The notes under the pieces are model-generated. The model saw only the letters and a list, made by a program, of their open reading frames with translations. It made no database searches and had not been told where the DNA came from. Shown here piece after piece: positions 1 to 11,380 of a stretch of DNA of 64,000 bases. The position numbers were made by a program, and so were the translations under genes. Location: the NCBI GenBank assembly GCA_019915135.1, contig JAHLMK010000020.1, positions 186,001 through 250,000 on the forward strand, in the 5' to 3' direction. This stretch comes from Strobilurus pachycystidiatus. Its lineage: Eukaryota > Basidiomycota > Agaricomycetes > Agaricales > Physalacriaceae. How positions within the stretch are numbered: position 1 is the first letter of the stretch; each line of letters starts with the position of its first letter.

Positions 1-268
1 TGACCGCCGGCCAGACTCAAGCCCCGGGTCACCATCCGATCGTGACCGTACCTAAAGGTCAGGCTATGGGGTCTCCACGTTCTTTTCCGGCTTACTTATG
101 CTATCCACAGCGTCATGGTCAATCCCTGGCCAATCCCGTTCGTCCCATTCAATCATTAATCGATGCAATCTGCCTCCGTCGAAGTGTTCCATGTGGGTGC
201 ATCCGCTCAACGGCACATCTTCGTTGCAGACTGAGACGCTCATCTCCACTATCCACCAGACGCTCTCG

Positions 269-3200
269 ATGTCATCAGCCAAATCCAGCTTTTTGTGCTC
301 GGCATGCAATAAGGACTTCCGACGTGTCAACAACCTCCAGCAACACTGGGACAAGACTGCAAATACTGCGTGTCAGCACGCTGGCATCGAGCATAAGGAG
401 CGAATCAAGCGCACCTCAGCTCTGCCCCGCCGAAATCCTACCACAAAACATCGTTCACCCACTCCTAGACCTCCTTCTCCCAGCCCTTCTCCACCACCCA
501 ATGAGCCTCCTGCTGCATTTGTGGGCGATGTCTTCGGCCTTGTGGACGACTATACTCCTGATGATTTCCCCGGCCTTGGACTCGAAGAGGATGGTGGTGA
601 ACCTCCGGCCTCTGATGCCGAAGCGGAACCTCAGGATCCTGGAGTAGACAGTGACGCGGACGAGGGTGGCATTGATAACTTCTGGGAGCCACCACGTCGT
701 ACGACTGTCGAGGATGTCCCCGACACTGATGACAATGAGATGGATATAGACTCCGAGCTCCGTCAAGACCTCACTCGCCGGTCTCCATCCCCTCCCCATC
801 GCTCGCCTTCTCCTCCTCTGGGCATTGATGCATCAACTGTCGTCGAAGGCCCTCTGACCGCTGCTGCTGCAGCTCACATTGCACGGCTGTCTACCGCTCA
901 CGTAACTCGGTTTCCGAGTGCCGGAGCAGGTGCACCAGTTCCTGACACGCCTCCATCCGCCAATGCATATCTCAAGTATGAAAAGGCCTTATCCAATCCG
1001 GCCATCGATGTCCCGTTGGGCCCTTACGGTCCCTTTCAGAATGAGCTGGATTGGAAGATTGCAGAATGGGCCAAATTAGATGGGCCGAGTGCATCCTCTC
1101 TCACACGACTTTTGTCGATAGAAGGCGTAAGTTGAACTTCTATTTGAAGCTTATAATAGCGCTCAGCTTCACGCTTTGTTAGGTCGTTGATAACTTGGGG
1201 CTAGGATACAAGAATGCGACTGAGCTCAATGCCATCATTGACAAGAAGCTCCCATCGCGGCGACCTCAATTTGTGGCAGAAGAGATCATCATTTCGAATA
1301 GATCTTTTGATGTATATCGACGAGATGCAATTGAGTGCATTCGGGCCCTCTTCGGTGATCCCAAGCATAACGAGTATCTGTGCTTTGTTCCTGAGCGTCA
1401 CTATGCCGACGCTGACAAGACTCAGAGGCTTTATCATGACTTTCACACGGGACGGTGGTGGTGGGATACTCAAGTATGTTCATCTCCGAATAGCAAGAAA
1501 GTGCGCAACTAACTTCCGAGCAGAAGGCCGTCGAGAAGAACACACCAGGAGCGACTATCATTTCGGTTATCCTCTCCTCAGATAAGACTCAAGTGACGCT
1601 CTTTCGAAACAAATCTGCGTATCCTGTTTATATGACAATCGGGAATCTTCCGAAGGACATTCGCCGTAAGCCCTCTCGCATGGGGCAGGTTCTTCTCGCA
1701 TATCTCCCCACAGCAAAGCTTGAGCACATCAAGAACAAGGAGTCACGTCGCCGTACCATGGGCAATCTATTTCACGCTTGCATGCGACGCATTCTCACGG
1801 GACTCAAGGAGGCAGGAATCACGGGCGTGGTAATGCGCACTGGGGATGGTGTAGCCCGTCGTTGTCATCCTATCTTTGCTGCGTACGTTGGGGACTACCC
1901 AGAGCAAGTTCTTGTCACTTGTACTTATTCTGGTGATTCGCCTGTCTGCGAAGCTCCAGCAGATGAGCTAGGAGATTATCCTTGTACACACGAGTACCGC
2001 GACTTTTCCGCCGCCCGCACCGCTGTACAGTCCATTGGCACTGCTGACTGGGGTACTCGTTGCTCGAACGCAAACATTAAGCCGGTCCAGCATCCCTTCT
2101 GGGACGATCTGCCTTATGTCGACATTTTTCGCTCCATTACCCCCGATATTCTTCACCAGCTACTCCAGGGCGTCGTCAAACATCTCATTGGATGGATCAC
2201 GGAGGCAGTTGGCGCCGACGAGCTTGATGCTAGAGTTCGACGACTCCCTCCGAATCATGCCATCCGCCCATTCCTAAAGGGTGTATCTACGCTCTCGAGA
2301 GTCAGTGGTACTGAACACAAGCAGATCTGCGCGTTCTTGCTCAGTGTCATTGGCGATCTTCGTCATTCCGCTGTGACTACACACTCCATCATGTGCGCTA
2401 CACGCTCCATTCTTGACTTTACCTACCTCTGTCGATATCCGGTTCATAGCGACGAGACGCTCACCGAGTTGGAGGAATGTCTTGCCGAGTTCCACAAGCA
2501 CAAAGATGTCTTTGTCAGGCTTGACATTCGCAAGGACTTCAACTTTCCAAAGCTCCATTTCCTCGCCCATTATGTTCGCGCCATAAAGCTCTATGGAACA
2601 GCGGACAACTATAACACAGAGGCTACGGAACGGCTTCACATCGACTTTGCTAAGGACGCCTACCGAGCAACAAACCGAAAGGATGAGTATCCGCAGATGA
2701 CACGATGGCTGGAACGTCGGGAGAAGATGGTGGATCATGCACACTATGTAGAGTGGAGACGAGCTGGACGTCCTTCTCTGACATCTACTGCAACACGCGA
2801 GGCCCTGGCGGCAACCCATATCCGTATCTCCTTCGAGGACATCTCTTGTCCATACGAACTCAAGATGACACAGCTCCCATCGGAGAAGTCTGTACCTATC
2901 GAGGTCATCCAGTCGTCATCAGGATACGGTGCTAGTTTATTCACCGCTGGTCTTGCTCGCTTCATTGTCCAGTTTCGCAATCCCACCCTCTCTGTCAGAC
3001 AGGTCGACGAGGCGGCACACAACATTGTCTTGCCTTTCCGCCGCATTCCTGTTTTCCATCGCATCAAGTTTGTCAACACGAAGTTCTTTGGATCAGAAAC
3101 ACTCGACTCCATTCATGTGTATCCTCGAACTGTCAGCCGTACAGGGAAAGTTACTCGAGCTGCTCGCTTCGACACTGCGCTGGTCCGTGTGCTTCCTTCT

Positions 3201-3635
3201 CAGGGCAATCATGCCCACAAGTTGGAAGGTGAGCGTTATTTTGATGCAGTATCTCCAAGGGCTGACGCTCAATTAGGCTTGCGCGTTGGGCGTGTCCGAG
3301 TGGTATTCTCTATACCTCCTAGAGGAATCGAGACACTCTTTCCGTTCAATGTCACACCTCCAGAACACTTGGCTTATGTGGAATGGTTCACAAAATTTGC
3401 GCCCCGACCTGAAGCAGGATCGAAGATGTATCGGCTGAAGCGTCAGGTTACAAATGATGGATCACCTCTTGTATCAGTTCTACCGGTTTCCGTCATTCAG
3501 AGCAGTGTTCACCTGTATCCGAAGTGGGGTTCATGTGTTCCCGTTGATTGGACATCGGAGAACGTCCTGGACCGTAGTAGTGCGTTCTTAATGAGTAACT
3601 ACAAAGATCAGCGCACTTTCTATACATACCATTGA
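269..3635 (+). CDS. Plavaka-type transposase (CACTA-like DNA transposon)
   Basis: The protein reads through four exons: about 269-1126, 1183-1473, 1524-3228 and 3277-3635. All boundaries are GT-AG and keep frame; the last intron (3229-3276, 48 nt) is a multiple of three and could be retained. The start at 269 puts a C2H2-like finger (CSACNKDF...H) at residues 10-35; an in-frame alternative start lies at 98. Then come a Pro/Ser/Asp-rich linker and the conserved Plavaka core, with the motifs RWWWDTQ, YMTIGNLPKDIRRKPS, the CTHEYRD cluster and DILHQLLQGVVKHLI. Plavaka proteins are the presumed DDE transposases of a CACTA-related group abundant in Agaricomycetes. No premature stop is seen, so the gene may be active. 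The left terminus of the element is outside the window and the right terminus was not identified. Confidence 0.88.
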
Positions 3636-4356
3636 CTCATATATACCGTTGTTTGAGCTTTCGGATTGTATGTGGCGTGATTTGTTGTGATCACTGATAA
3701 TACTGAGTGCATGACTCTAGGGTGGTCGAAACAGTTTTCAAGCATAGTTTCCATACCTTAGAGAATAACTTGAAAGTATCTAAGCTCCCCGTTGGGGAGA
3801 ATGGTGTTTCTGAATTCGCGCAAGATTAGATGTCCATGAGACTTGGGGAAGAATCGATCATTTTGGCTTCGATCCGTGAGTTCCGCTGGGTGGTCACTCG
3901 TTCGATTCCCTCACAGGTCAAGATAATATTTGCCACATAACTATCGGGGCGTTGTATTTGGGGTGAGATAAGTACGGTTCATGGTAGACACAGCAGTAAA
4001 CCATTTTATGGAAGCCTGATATTATATCCAGGTTGCGTAGATGGCACGCGAGATGAGGTAGTAACGGTGCCGTGCGCCACCAGTCCCTAATTCGGCATGG
4101 GCCGCCGGTGTCCCCACTCCATGCGATATCACAGTACGTGAGATATCTCGCACCGTCGTGCACATACATCTCAGGCGCTGCATGCGTGAAGGCGCACAAC
4201 AGCTCGTGACTGTCAAGCATAAGTATGCATAAGTTCATAATTGGTATATCTGTTAAGTGTACGCCTCAGATTAGTCCAGTTATATACTATTCAATACTTT
4301 TCTTCTTGAATAATGGACGAAAAGCACGAGACAGGTAATATCCGCTATTCATAAAC
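3636..4356. other. non-coding stretch downstream of the Plavaka gene
   Basis: No convincing gene is seen. The segment is AT-leaning and probably holds the 3' flank and right end of the Plavaka element, but no inverted repeat matching a left end is visible because the left end lies outside the window. Confidence 0.4.
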
Positions 4357-4358
4357 TA

Positions 4359-4602
4359 CTGTAGTGTTTCGACCATAGGTTCGCGGCATGTGACGCGATA
4401 TGCTGCGAACTTACAGCGAACAGGTTCGTGAACCCTTAAATTGCCTTATTTGGACGGTCCCGCCGCAGGCGGGACCTGAAATTACCACTTTTGGCCGCTT
4501 GTGCCTGATTGAGAGGCACCGTGATGCGATATGCAATATGTATAGGTTCAGTTCACAGAGCTGCGTGACCCAATATGCGAATATACGGTCGAAACACTAC
4601 AG
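4359..4602. mobile_element. 244-bp MITE, copy 1, TA target duplication
   Basis: Inverted ends CTGTAGTGTTTCGACC (4359-4374 and its complement at 4587-4602) are bounded on both sides by TA (4357-4358, 4603-4604). The interior holds a GC-rich palindrome around 4456-4474 (GTCCCGCC/GGCGGGAC) and has no gene. A TA duplication fits Tc1/mariner-type mobilisation. A sister copy of the same length lies at 24659-24902. Confidence 0.85.
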
Positions 4603-4835
4603 TACTTCAGCACATATTACTGGGGAGGCGTTTTCCTGATGAAGCAGATTGATATTTGAGGTCTACTGCTACGAAAACCTACCAAAACATTGCTTATTTC
4701 GGCCTACCATGGTAGGCCATTGTTCACCCAGTCCGAGACAATGACAACGGCCACAAAGGCCCACGGCCATAATAGATTGCGGCCACACTACTAGAATGGT
4801 AACTGTTGGGCCATCTTGCGTCATGTCATGTGGCA

Positions 4836-4985
4836 TGTCCGCATTTTGATCCTACCTCGAACGAGTGGCTACCATTGTCCGCATTCTAAATCCAACCAGC
4901 ATTCACCACGGGCCTGATTTGTCCGCATTTTCATCCTAGCTCGTCCTAGAATCGTGAAAATTTGTCCGCATTTTTAATCGAACCT
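4836..4985. repeat. four imperfect ~42-bp direct repeats
   Basis: The core TGTCCGCATTTT recurs at 4836, 4876 (one change), 4920 and 4963, i.e. at spacings of 40, 44 and 43 bp. The first and third copies are followed by ATCCTA(C/G)CTCG. No coding signal. It lies between the first MITE and the hAT-type MITE. Confidence 0.7.
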
Positions 4986-5086
4986 CTTGTAGGCATAAAC
5001 ACGGGTCCTCTCTTACCATCAATCCTCTATGCCCCACACAGATTCTCCTGTGCCAGTTCCTGCAGACGGCCTAGCCAATGCTGGTA

Positions 5087-5626
5087 TAGAGTCCCCAACG
5101 AGTGCCGCGAAAACGGGTATACCCGTGGACCATACTCATATCTGCCTGGACCCTTACTCAGTTATCACTCAATACCCGTGGATTGCATACCCGGGTAACG
5201 GGTAAGTAACGGGCCAGACCTCAAGCTCAGGGGTATACTCGCTGTACTCACACCTTTGAGGGTTGGAACAAAATGACCCCCATGAGAATTGAACCCACAG
5301 CAATCAGGCCATCCTCACTGGGCACATGAGATATCATTTGGCCAAATGTCGATGAACACCTTACCTGTGCTAGCAATACAACCTATGGCAAGTCAACAGG
5401 GCCCCAAAAATACAAGATATAAGTATATAAATTGCTACATATCTGCTTCGATACCCGAGTATTTCAATACTCAGATATTAATACATGATACTTGTTAGAT
5501 ACCCACACCCATACTTGCTCACGCTATACCCGGGTAATGGGTGTGGATTGGGCCAGGCCTTCAGGAAGTCATTACCCGGCGGGGTGGGTATTCCAATACC
5601 CGGGTATATACTCGTTGGGGACTCTA
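5087..5626. mobile_element. 540-bp hAT-type MITE with 8-bp target duplication
   Basis: Perfect 17-bp inverted ends TAGAGTCCCCAACGAGT (5087-5103, complement at 5610-5626) are flanked by the 8-bp direct repeat TGCTGGTA (5079-5086 and 5627-5634). The TAGAG start and 8-bp duplication are those of the hAT superfamily. The interior holds many copies of TACCCG/CGGGTA, probable subterminal transposase-binding motifs, and no transposase, so it is non-autonomous. Confidence 0.9.
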
Positions 5627-6098
5627 TGCTGGTATGTGCGCGCAAGTCATAATGATAATTTTACTCACCCCTATGACTGCCAGCTGGTGATGGCCAGCAG
5701 ATTGCCTTTAACCTCCCCACACCGGCAGACAGTGATAAGAAAGGTAGGACAGCATGTAACAGCTGGCGTGAATTAGAAACTTACCCACTTCTTAGACAAA
5801 AGGAAAGCACGCCCCACTTGGGTTGAAAGAAAAGCACTGCGCGAGCGAAAATGGAGATACGTAGCACACCAAGCAGCGAAGAAACAGAAAGAGGGTGGTG
5901 GCAGTCAAGAAAGCTTGGATGACTTAATAGTACTTCCCAAAGATTCATAGTCTCTCATGAATCTCTGCTTCAAACTCTCCGTCCCATCTCCTCTGTACTC
6001 GCCCGTACTTGTCCATTCTCGTTCGCTCTCGTCCGGTCTCGTTCGCTCTCGTCCTTTCTCGTCCCATTCAACAAAAAGCTAGATAAATGGGACGTGAT
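5627..6098. other. gene-free stretch with a TCTCGT-rich tandem run
   Basis: No gene seen. At about 5996-6066 there is a degenerate tandem run of units like TCTCGTTCGC / TCTCGTCC. A TTTTT run complementary to 6074-6079 could serve as a Pol III terminator for the tRNA-like gene on the minus strand. Confidence 0.5.
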
Positions 6099-6169
6099 AC
6101 CACAGCCGGGAATCGAACCCGAGCCTCAGCAGTTGCCCGCTGCGTGCTATACCACTGCACCACTGTGGT
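6099..6169 (-). tRNA. tRNA-like gene, probable pseudo-tRNA (Gly-like arms)
   Basis: Read on the minus strand, seven acceptor pairs form (ACCACAG with CTGTGGT). The D arm is GTGC...GCAC with an A-box-like TGGTGCAGTGG, and the T arm has the B-box GGTTCGATTCC with five stem pairs. The D-arm sequence is like tRNA-Gly. The anticodon arm CAGCGGGCAACTGCTG is only 16 nt and lacks the usual U33, so no normal anticodon can be read. A TTTTT run lies about 20-25 nt downstream. It could be transcribed by Pol III, but is probably not a functional tRNA; it may instead be the head of a SINE. Confidence 0.5.
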
Positions 6170-6354
6170 TCGTATAACATGAGTGCACCAGAACCTGATC
6201 CCGTTCGGCCTCGTTCGGGATCGTACCCTCGTACTCACGTCTGAGAATCCGTGCAGAGAGCACCGGAATGAAGTCGGCATCATCGAGGGAGTCGTCAAGG
6301 GATTACCTGTAATTTTAGAACTGTTAATACAAGAAAAAAAAAGTCAATAACCAC

Positions 6355-7150
6355 GCACCGGATGTGGCGGCGCGATCCCGCCCCAGTATTTGCCCCACCG
6401 CCTCGGGCGTCCTTTTGCGCCCTCTCCCAGCGCCCCAGAACACATCCCGTCGATGTCCGGGGTCAAGATCCAACGTCGTCCGCGCTCGGGGTCGTCGTTG
6501 GGCGGGATCCGGGATCAGCGGCGGATGCGGCGGCCTGGGCTCGAAAATCGCGTGAGAGTCGGACAAAACAACGGCTGCGGCGGGCATCCTGCAAATTTAA
6601 GGAACGTCAATAAAAGAAATAAAGGAGTCAAAAATGACGCACCAGATGTGGCGGCGCGATCCCGCCGCTATACTGACCCCACCGCCTCACGCGTCTCTTT
6701 GCGCCCTCTCTCAACCTTCCACGCCAGATCCCGGCAATGTCCGGCGTCGAAATCCAACGCCGTCCGCGCTCGCCGTCATCGTAGGGCGGGATTCGGGAAG
6801 CGGCGGCTCGTAGGGCGGTCCCGGGGAAACAGTCGCGTCGGCGTCGTATGCGCCGATAGTCTTAGCCAGGAGCCTGTTAAATTGGAGGTGGTCGTCGCCC
6901 GCCATGCTCCGGGAACCTCAACAAGTAATAAAAATCACTCACAAGCAAGCACACAGCATTCCCGCCGCTGTGTGCCACGCAGGTCCCCACCTGTCTACCC
7001 ACAGCCTCCCACACACTCCTGCTCCAGATGCCGTCGAGGTCCGGCATGGAAATCTCAAGACGTCCGCGCTCGCCATTGTCGTAGGGCGAGATCCGCGGAG
7101 CAGCAGCGCAGAGGGCGGCGTGGGGTCAGCGTCGCGTCGGGATCGTCTCC
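6355..7150. repeat. GC-rich block in three tandem copies (~285-bp unit)
   Basis: A unit containing GATGTGGCGGCGCGATCCCG, a GTCCGGxxTC segment, TCCAACG(T/C)CGTCCGCGCTCG and GGGCGGGAT occurs near 6358-6600 and 6640-6830. A more diverged copy lies at 6950-7150. Copies are separated by short AT-rich stretches. Open frames run through it on both strands in different phases, so coding cannot be assigned; on the minus strand the copies could be duplicated exons. Confidence 0.6.
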
Positions 7151-7517
7151 CCAGACGATTGCCATCCGGGATCCCATGTGGAGGGCGGCCGTCATCGTCC
7201 GCAGCATCCAGCAGAGATGGTCGTAGAGAGGCAGAGCGCGGCAGGCTCTGCAGGGCGCTTACCTGAAATGTCACATGGTGCGATGACGCATCCGGATCCT
7301 GTACTTGATCGATCCGGGCTCTGACTTTACATAACGAGGATGTTGAGGGATGCGAGAGCTGCCGTTGGGGAGGATACACCGACTACGTACAATTATGGGA
7401 GGTGAATGTGTACGACGAGTAGGCGAGAAGATAGGCTCATCTTGGTAAATTGTCATCAGCGTTGATGCTTTTGCCCTTGTCTGCAATAATCAGCCGTCGT
7501 ACAGTACAGCCCTACAC

Positions 7518-7959
7518 TTGACGGGGATCCATTCAACAACCATCTTCGAGAGCACTGATAAGCCCGTTGACTACAGTGTCTATATATGGACCAAGTTGAT
7601 ATACGACGCGGACTGGATGCACAATCAGACGCGCGGCCCCCTGGAATTCGGCTTCACGTTCCACACTCGTATCGGTGGTACATGGGTCCGTCATTCTGCG
7701 GACCATGTGAGTAATGCCATGCGCCACTCTGCGGCCGTGGCTCGTCGCCGCAAATGGCAGTCTCACAGCGAGGTGCCCATCGATTTGGCTATTGAGCGTC
7801 TCTTGGAGCTGGAGAGAGAGCGGCGTCGGGCTGACCCGCGGTACCATGAGAGTGACGACGAGGAGAGCGGCGAGAGCGACGAGAAGCGACGAGAGCGACG
7901 AGAGCGATGAGAGCGATGAGAATGATGAGAAGAGCGGTGGTGAATCAGACAACGAATAA
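7518..7959 (+). CDS. hypothetical acidic-tailed protein fragment with a frame break
   Basis: The frame runs open from about 7518 without an obvious ATG and looks coding (WTKLIYDADW, ADHVSNAMRHSAAVARRRKW). It ends in a Glu/Ser/Asp tail built from GAGAGCGAC units. One extra A in the repeat near 7883 sends the frame to a stop at 7910. The neighbouring frame continues the same acidic repeat and stops naturally at 7959, so the ancestral product probably ended there. Upstream exons were not resolved and the family was not recognised. Confidence 0.3.
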
Positions 7960-8684
7960 AGTGCATCCGTTGATTTTGCTCACCGTGTTTGTAATCCAAG
8001 TTCAATGTGTGAAGATCATGATGGTTTGTCGAGCGCCAAAGTTCCAGCAAAGTTGACGACCAAAGATGAATCGGTCGAGGTTGCGGATCGGTGAGCGCCA
8101 CAAGACGAAGACTTTCCCCGTGCCAAGTCGTTAGGAATGGGCTTGCCCAGTTACTTCGCAATCCGAGGAAACGCAGTCCGGATTGCTTTTCGGAGCGCCA
8201 GACAGACAGAACATAACAGAACATAAATTGAATCCTGGAATCCAGAGCAATAATACAACAGTGAGAATGTTCGTGACGGTATTGGATACAGTTGTCGAGG
8301 CTCGTAGAGGGTGTTGGTGATGAAGAGGCGGCAAATGGACGCCGTTGACTCGTCGAGTATATCGCTCCATTATCTTCCTCGTTGACGTCTTGCTCAGGAC
8401 CCGGAGTCATGACCTGATACAAAAATTCTTGATGTCGAGGGATACATGTATCGAGTAAAAAGACTGCAGGAGAGGTCAGAAAGAAAAAAGAAATCATAAG
8501 AGGCGCGCGCATCACGATAGGCTATGTCATATGCTCATTGGTGCGAATGGAGAGAAAGCATCGAGTCCACTACCGTCGGAGAGACGCTCAGTAATGCGGC
8601 ACAGCAGGACGTGCTGATGAAGGGACAATTGAACGCTTGCCAGAGTAGACCACGTCAAGCCGAGAGAGTCGTAAATTCACTTAC
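7960..8684. other. mixed stretch, possible 3' exons of the minus-strand gene
   Basis: No firm gene. A minus-strand frame downstream of a CTCCTGCAG acceptor near 8467 could continue the gene at 8685-9688, but the phase was not proven. Confidence 0.3.
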
Positions 8685-9688
8685 TATAAAAGCGGCAGTC
8701 ATGAGTGACTGCAGCCAAGACGCCGCCGCGAACAGAGCCATCCGCCATGTGGTTAGCATACACCTTCATGCGGCACAGGTTGAGGTCGTTCTCGGGGCAC
8801 GCCGCATGACCACAGTAGAAAATCTTGTCCTCTCCCTTGAGGTACTCGTCGATAGCGCCAGGTCCAAGCTCCTGACCGGTACCGTTGCCAAACGCTTTGA
8901 TGGGGCTGTTGAAGCTTAAGATTGGGTAGACAAAATGATACACAGACTCACCGCAAGACCACCCTTACTTTCAGCGTTCCACGATGGTAGCTGGGAAGTA
9001 GATTCTTGCTTTGCGCGTCGAGATAGGCGGTGACAAGATATCGGTCCCTGGCGCCCTTTGGTTCATCGAGGCCTATAGATCTGGCAGACGGAGAGGCGGA
9101 GCTGGTGTATGGCCCAGGTCGGCCGGCGCGACGGGAGTCCTGCGTATCAATCCGAGCGCTTCTGACAGCCATGAGAAATGAAGTCCGAGTCCTGCGCCGA
9201 ATGTTGCTTTAAGTGCTGACGGACGTACCTATCGCTCTTGAGTCCCGGTGTGATAACGATGAAGGGACCGAATGTCCAGTTTGACATGGCAGAGGTGGAG
9301 GCAAGAAAAGAAGGCCAGCTGTTGGCATCAAGGGCCTAGCATCGAGATTTGATGGTCTAGGCGCGCTGACCATTTTCGTCAGTCAGGCGGGCTGACGTCG
9401 GCACCCGGTCCTTTCTTCCCGACTTTGATTTGCCGGTCGCGACTTACACGTACCTGGTTGCCATCTCCTGTCAGTAGAGGCAGCGAAGACTTCGAAGAGG
9501 GCCTGATCGATCAAGAGGACTAAGCAGAGCCCTCACTTTCTCGGGATCATATCCGTCGAGAGGCCAGAAGAAGCTGGTAGGTGCTCAGGTGTTGAAGGAC
9601 TCGTATTCGCGGACTTACCAATACAGCACATGTTCGCGTTACGGATGAACTGAAATGGTGAATACCTTCGACGAAAGAAACCTTCCAT
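8685..9688 (-). CDS. multi-exon hypothetical protein, family not recognised
   Basis: The start at 9688 begins MEGFFRRRYSPFQF. Exons can be joined through short introns (35-70 nt); the best are 9229-9287, 8952-9161 and 8685-8914. They give the protein-like runs FFWPLDGYDPEK, SNWTFGPFIVITPGLKSDR, KGARDRYLVTAYLDAQSKN and EDKIFYCGHAACPENDLN. Exon 3 ends at a strong GTAAGT donor, so the gene goes on further left. No signal peptide or known domain is recognised; the Cys-rich CGHAACP...C segment may bind metal or form disulphides. Exon phases agree for the 9287-8914 joins; the upstream micro-exons (CCAACCAG region) are less sure. Function unknown. Confidence 0.45.
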
Positions 9689-10470
9689 CAGTTCGCCCGT
9701 TCATTCCAATTCCTTTCGCGATCGATAGTTGAGCCCTGAGGTTGAGTTCCCGAGTCGCTCGGGGCGCGGTGATCATATCCAAACGATTGAAATGCTCCGC
9801 TCGCGAAACACGGCAGTTGAATTGAGCAGACGTTCCAGACGTGCGGCGGCCTCAAAATTGGTCGTAGAACATCTTGGTAATTGGTTAACATCAATTCAGG
9901 CCACGCCAAGTGATCGCCATCAACTTGATCTCTTCCTACCACCTCCGCACGCTCGCTCACCTCTCCCGGACTGCTTTCGACCTTTCCCAGCCTCTGAGCA
10001 CTCTCATAAGCTTTATTTTACCTGGAACGTAGAATTGAACTTACGTAATGTGACTTCCGAAGCAGTTTGACGCGGAAAAAGCGGTTTCGACGCGCTTTTT
10101 GGACTCGACAGTATCTCTACGCTGTCTGGACCCTGCAAAATCGATGGCAAAGGTATGCGTCATGATTTTCCCTGGCTATGATGCGAGATGTAATCCTATC
10201 TGGCTCAGGGATTGCGGGCTACGGCTGTCGGCATCGACCTTCCTCCATCCCCTCAGCGCCGACGGCTCTCGTTCATTCCATCCAGTCTCTCCTGTCCTTC
10301 TTGCGACTTAGTGCCCTTTCTTTGTATTCTAATGCCCTATTTCAGATCTCCTGAGCCCCTCAGACTCGCTCACGCAAAAGAGAACTGCATTGTGGTGATT
10401 TGTCTGAAGATACATTGCACGGTACGTACTTCTTTGGGTATCGGCGGGCTCCAAATCACATTGATTTAGT
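9689..10470. other. no gene recognised
   Basis: Short overlapping frames on both strands with no consistent splice structure or known motif. It may hold the promoter of the minus-strand gene ending at 9688. Confidence 0.3.
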
Positions 10471-10473
10471 ATT

Positions 10474-10936
10474 CAGGGACTTGTATCCGTATATGCGAAG
10501 CCCAGAACAGTGGGCTACGCGACGCGGAGGTGTTGGCGTATTTGCGCATCAGCAAAAACTTCACGCTTATACTTCCTCCAGTAACCAAACGACGGCGATC
10601 AGACTTGCAGGGGTGTTACGAAGTTGCGATTCCGTGTTCAGAATGGAGCAGTTTGAATTTCTGAAGATACTGAACTCGATGAGACACGTGAACGGGTACA
10701 CCGAGAGAGACGCGGTAAGTTTCGACAATACTCATACAAATCCATTCTAATTTTTCTTACAGGTTTCTCTTTATACTTCTCACTCAAATGTTATGTCGCT
10801 CGCTCGGCCTCAGACTGTCAGGTAAGCTAGTGCAATTGCAATATCCGTAACTGTGCTAATTGCGCCCATCAGGACTTGTACAGAAGTTTTTCTGTTCCTC
10901 GCCGCAGCGTTTCATATGGGTATTCAATCATTCGAT
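10474..10936 (+). CDS. possible three-exon hypothetical gene
   Basis: An acceptor TTTAG at about 10468 opens an exon reading DLYPYMRSPEQWATRRGG up to GAGACGCG|GTAAGT at 10713. A TTACAG acceptor at 10761 and a CAG|GTAAGC donor at about 10821 bound a second exon. The third exon, after 10872, encodes a hydrophobic run (EVFLFLAAAFHMGI) and stops at about 10936. The product could end in one membrane helix. No family is recognised and the start was not found. Confidence 0.25.
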
Positions 10937-10939
10937 TGA

Positions 10940-11380
10940 AATGGTCTGGTGCTTGATGGAGTGCAGGGACCGGGCGCCAGGATGGAATAAAAGATCGAGG
11001 AGAACATCAAAACCATCAGCAGCTCTTCTGCATTCTTTCCTTCTCCCACTCAACAACTCCTCCCATCACTCACCCACCGCCATTCCTACTTCACTCACGG
11101 CATTGAGCTCGACGTCCTTCAAGCTCTCTGGACGTTATGGACGTGACCGCCACCCTTTGTTTACTCGACGCGTTTGGAAAACGTGACCTTCAAGACCCTT
11201 CATCAACGGTTGGGCTCCCTCGGGTAAGTGATTCTTGTCCTCTTACCTCTAACCCCATCTCTTACTCTCATTCGTCTCAAGGCTTCGACTCCTGCTCTTT
11301 AGCAAGTCTTCATGTACGTTCTCTGTCTCGCTAGCTTTTACCTTGAAGTTGAAATTCAACTTATCCTCCTTCCACGACAT
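10940..11380. other. no gene recognised
   Basis: C/T-rich stretches resembling basidiomycete promoters (TCTTTCCTTCTCCC near 11031) precede the possible start at 11381. No supported coding region. Confidence 0.3.

Noticed and set aside
3870..3925. GTTCGATTCC, resembling a tRNA T-loop
   Set aside because: The flanking bases do not pair as a T-stem and no other arms fit.
6390..7226. 278-aa plus-strand open frame
   Set aside because: It tracks the GC-rich triplicated block; the frame is kept only because of composition, and no ordered domain is visible.
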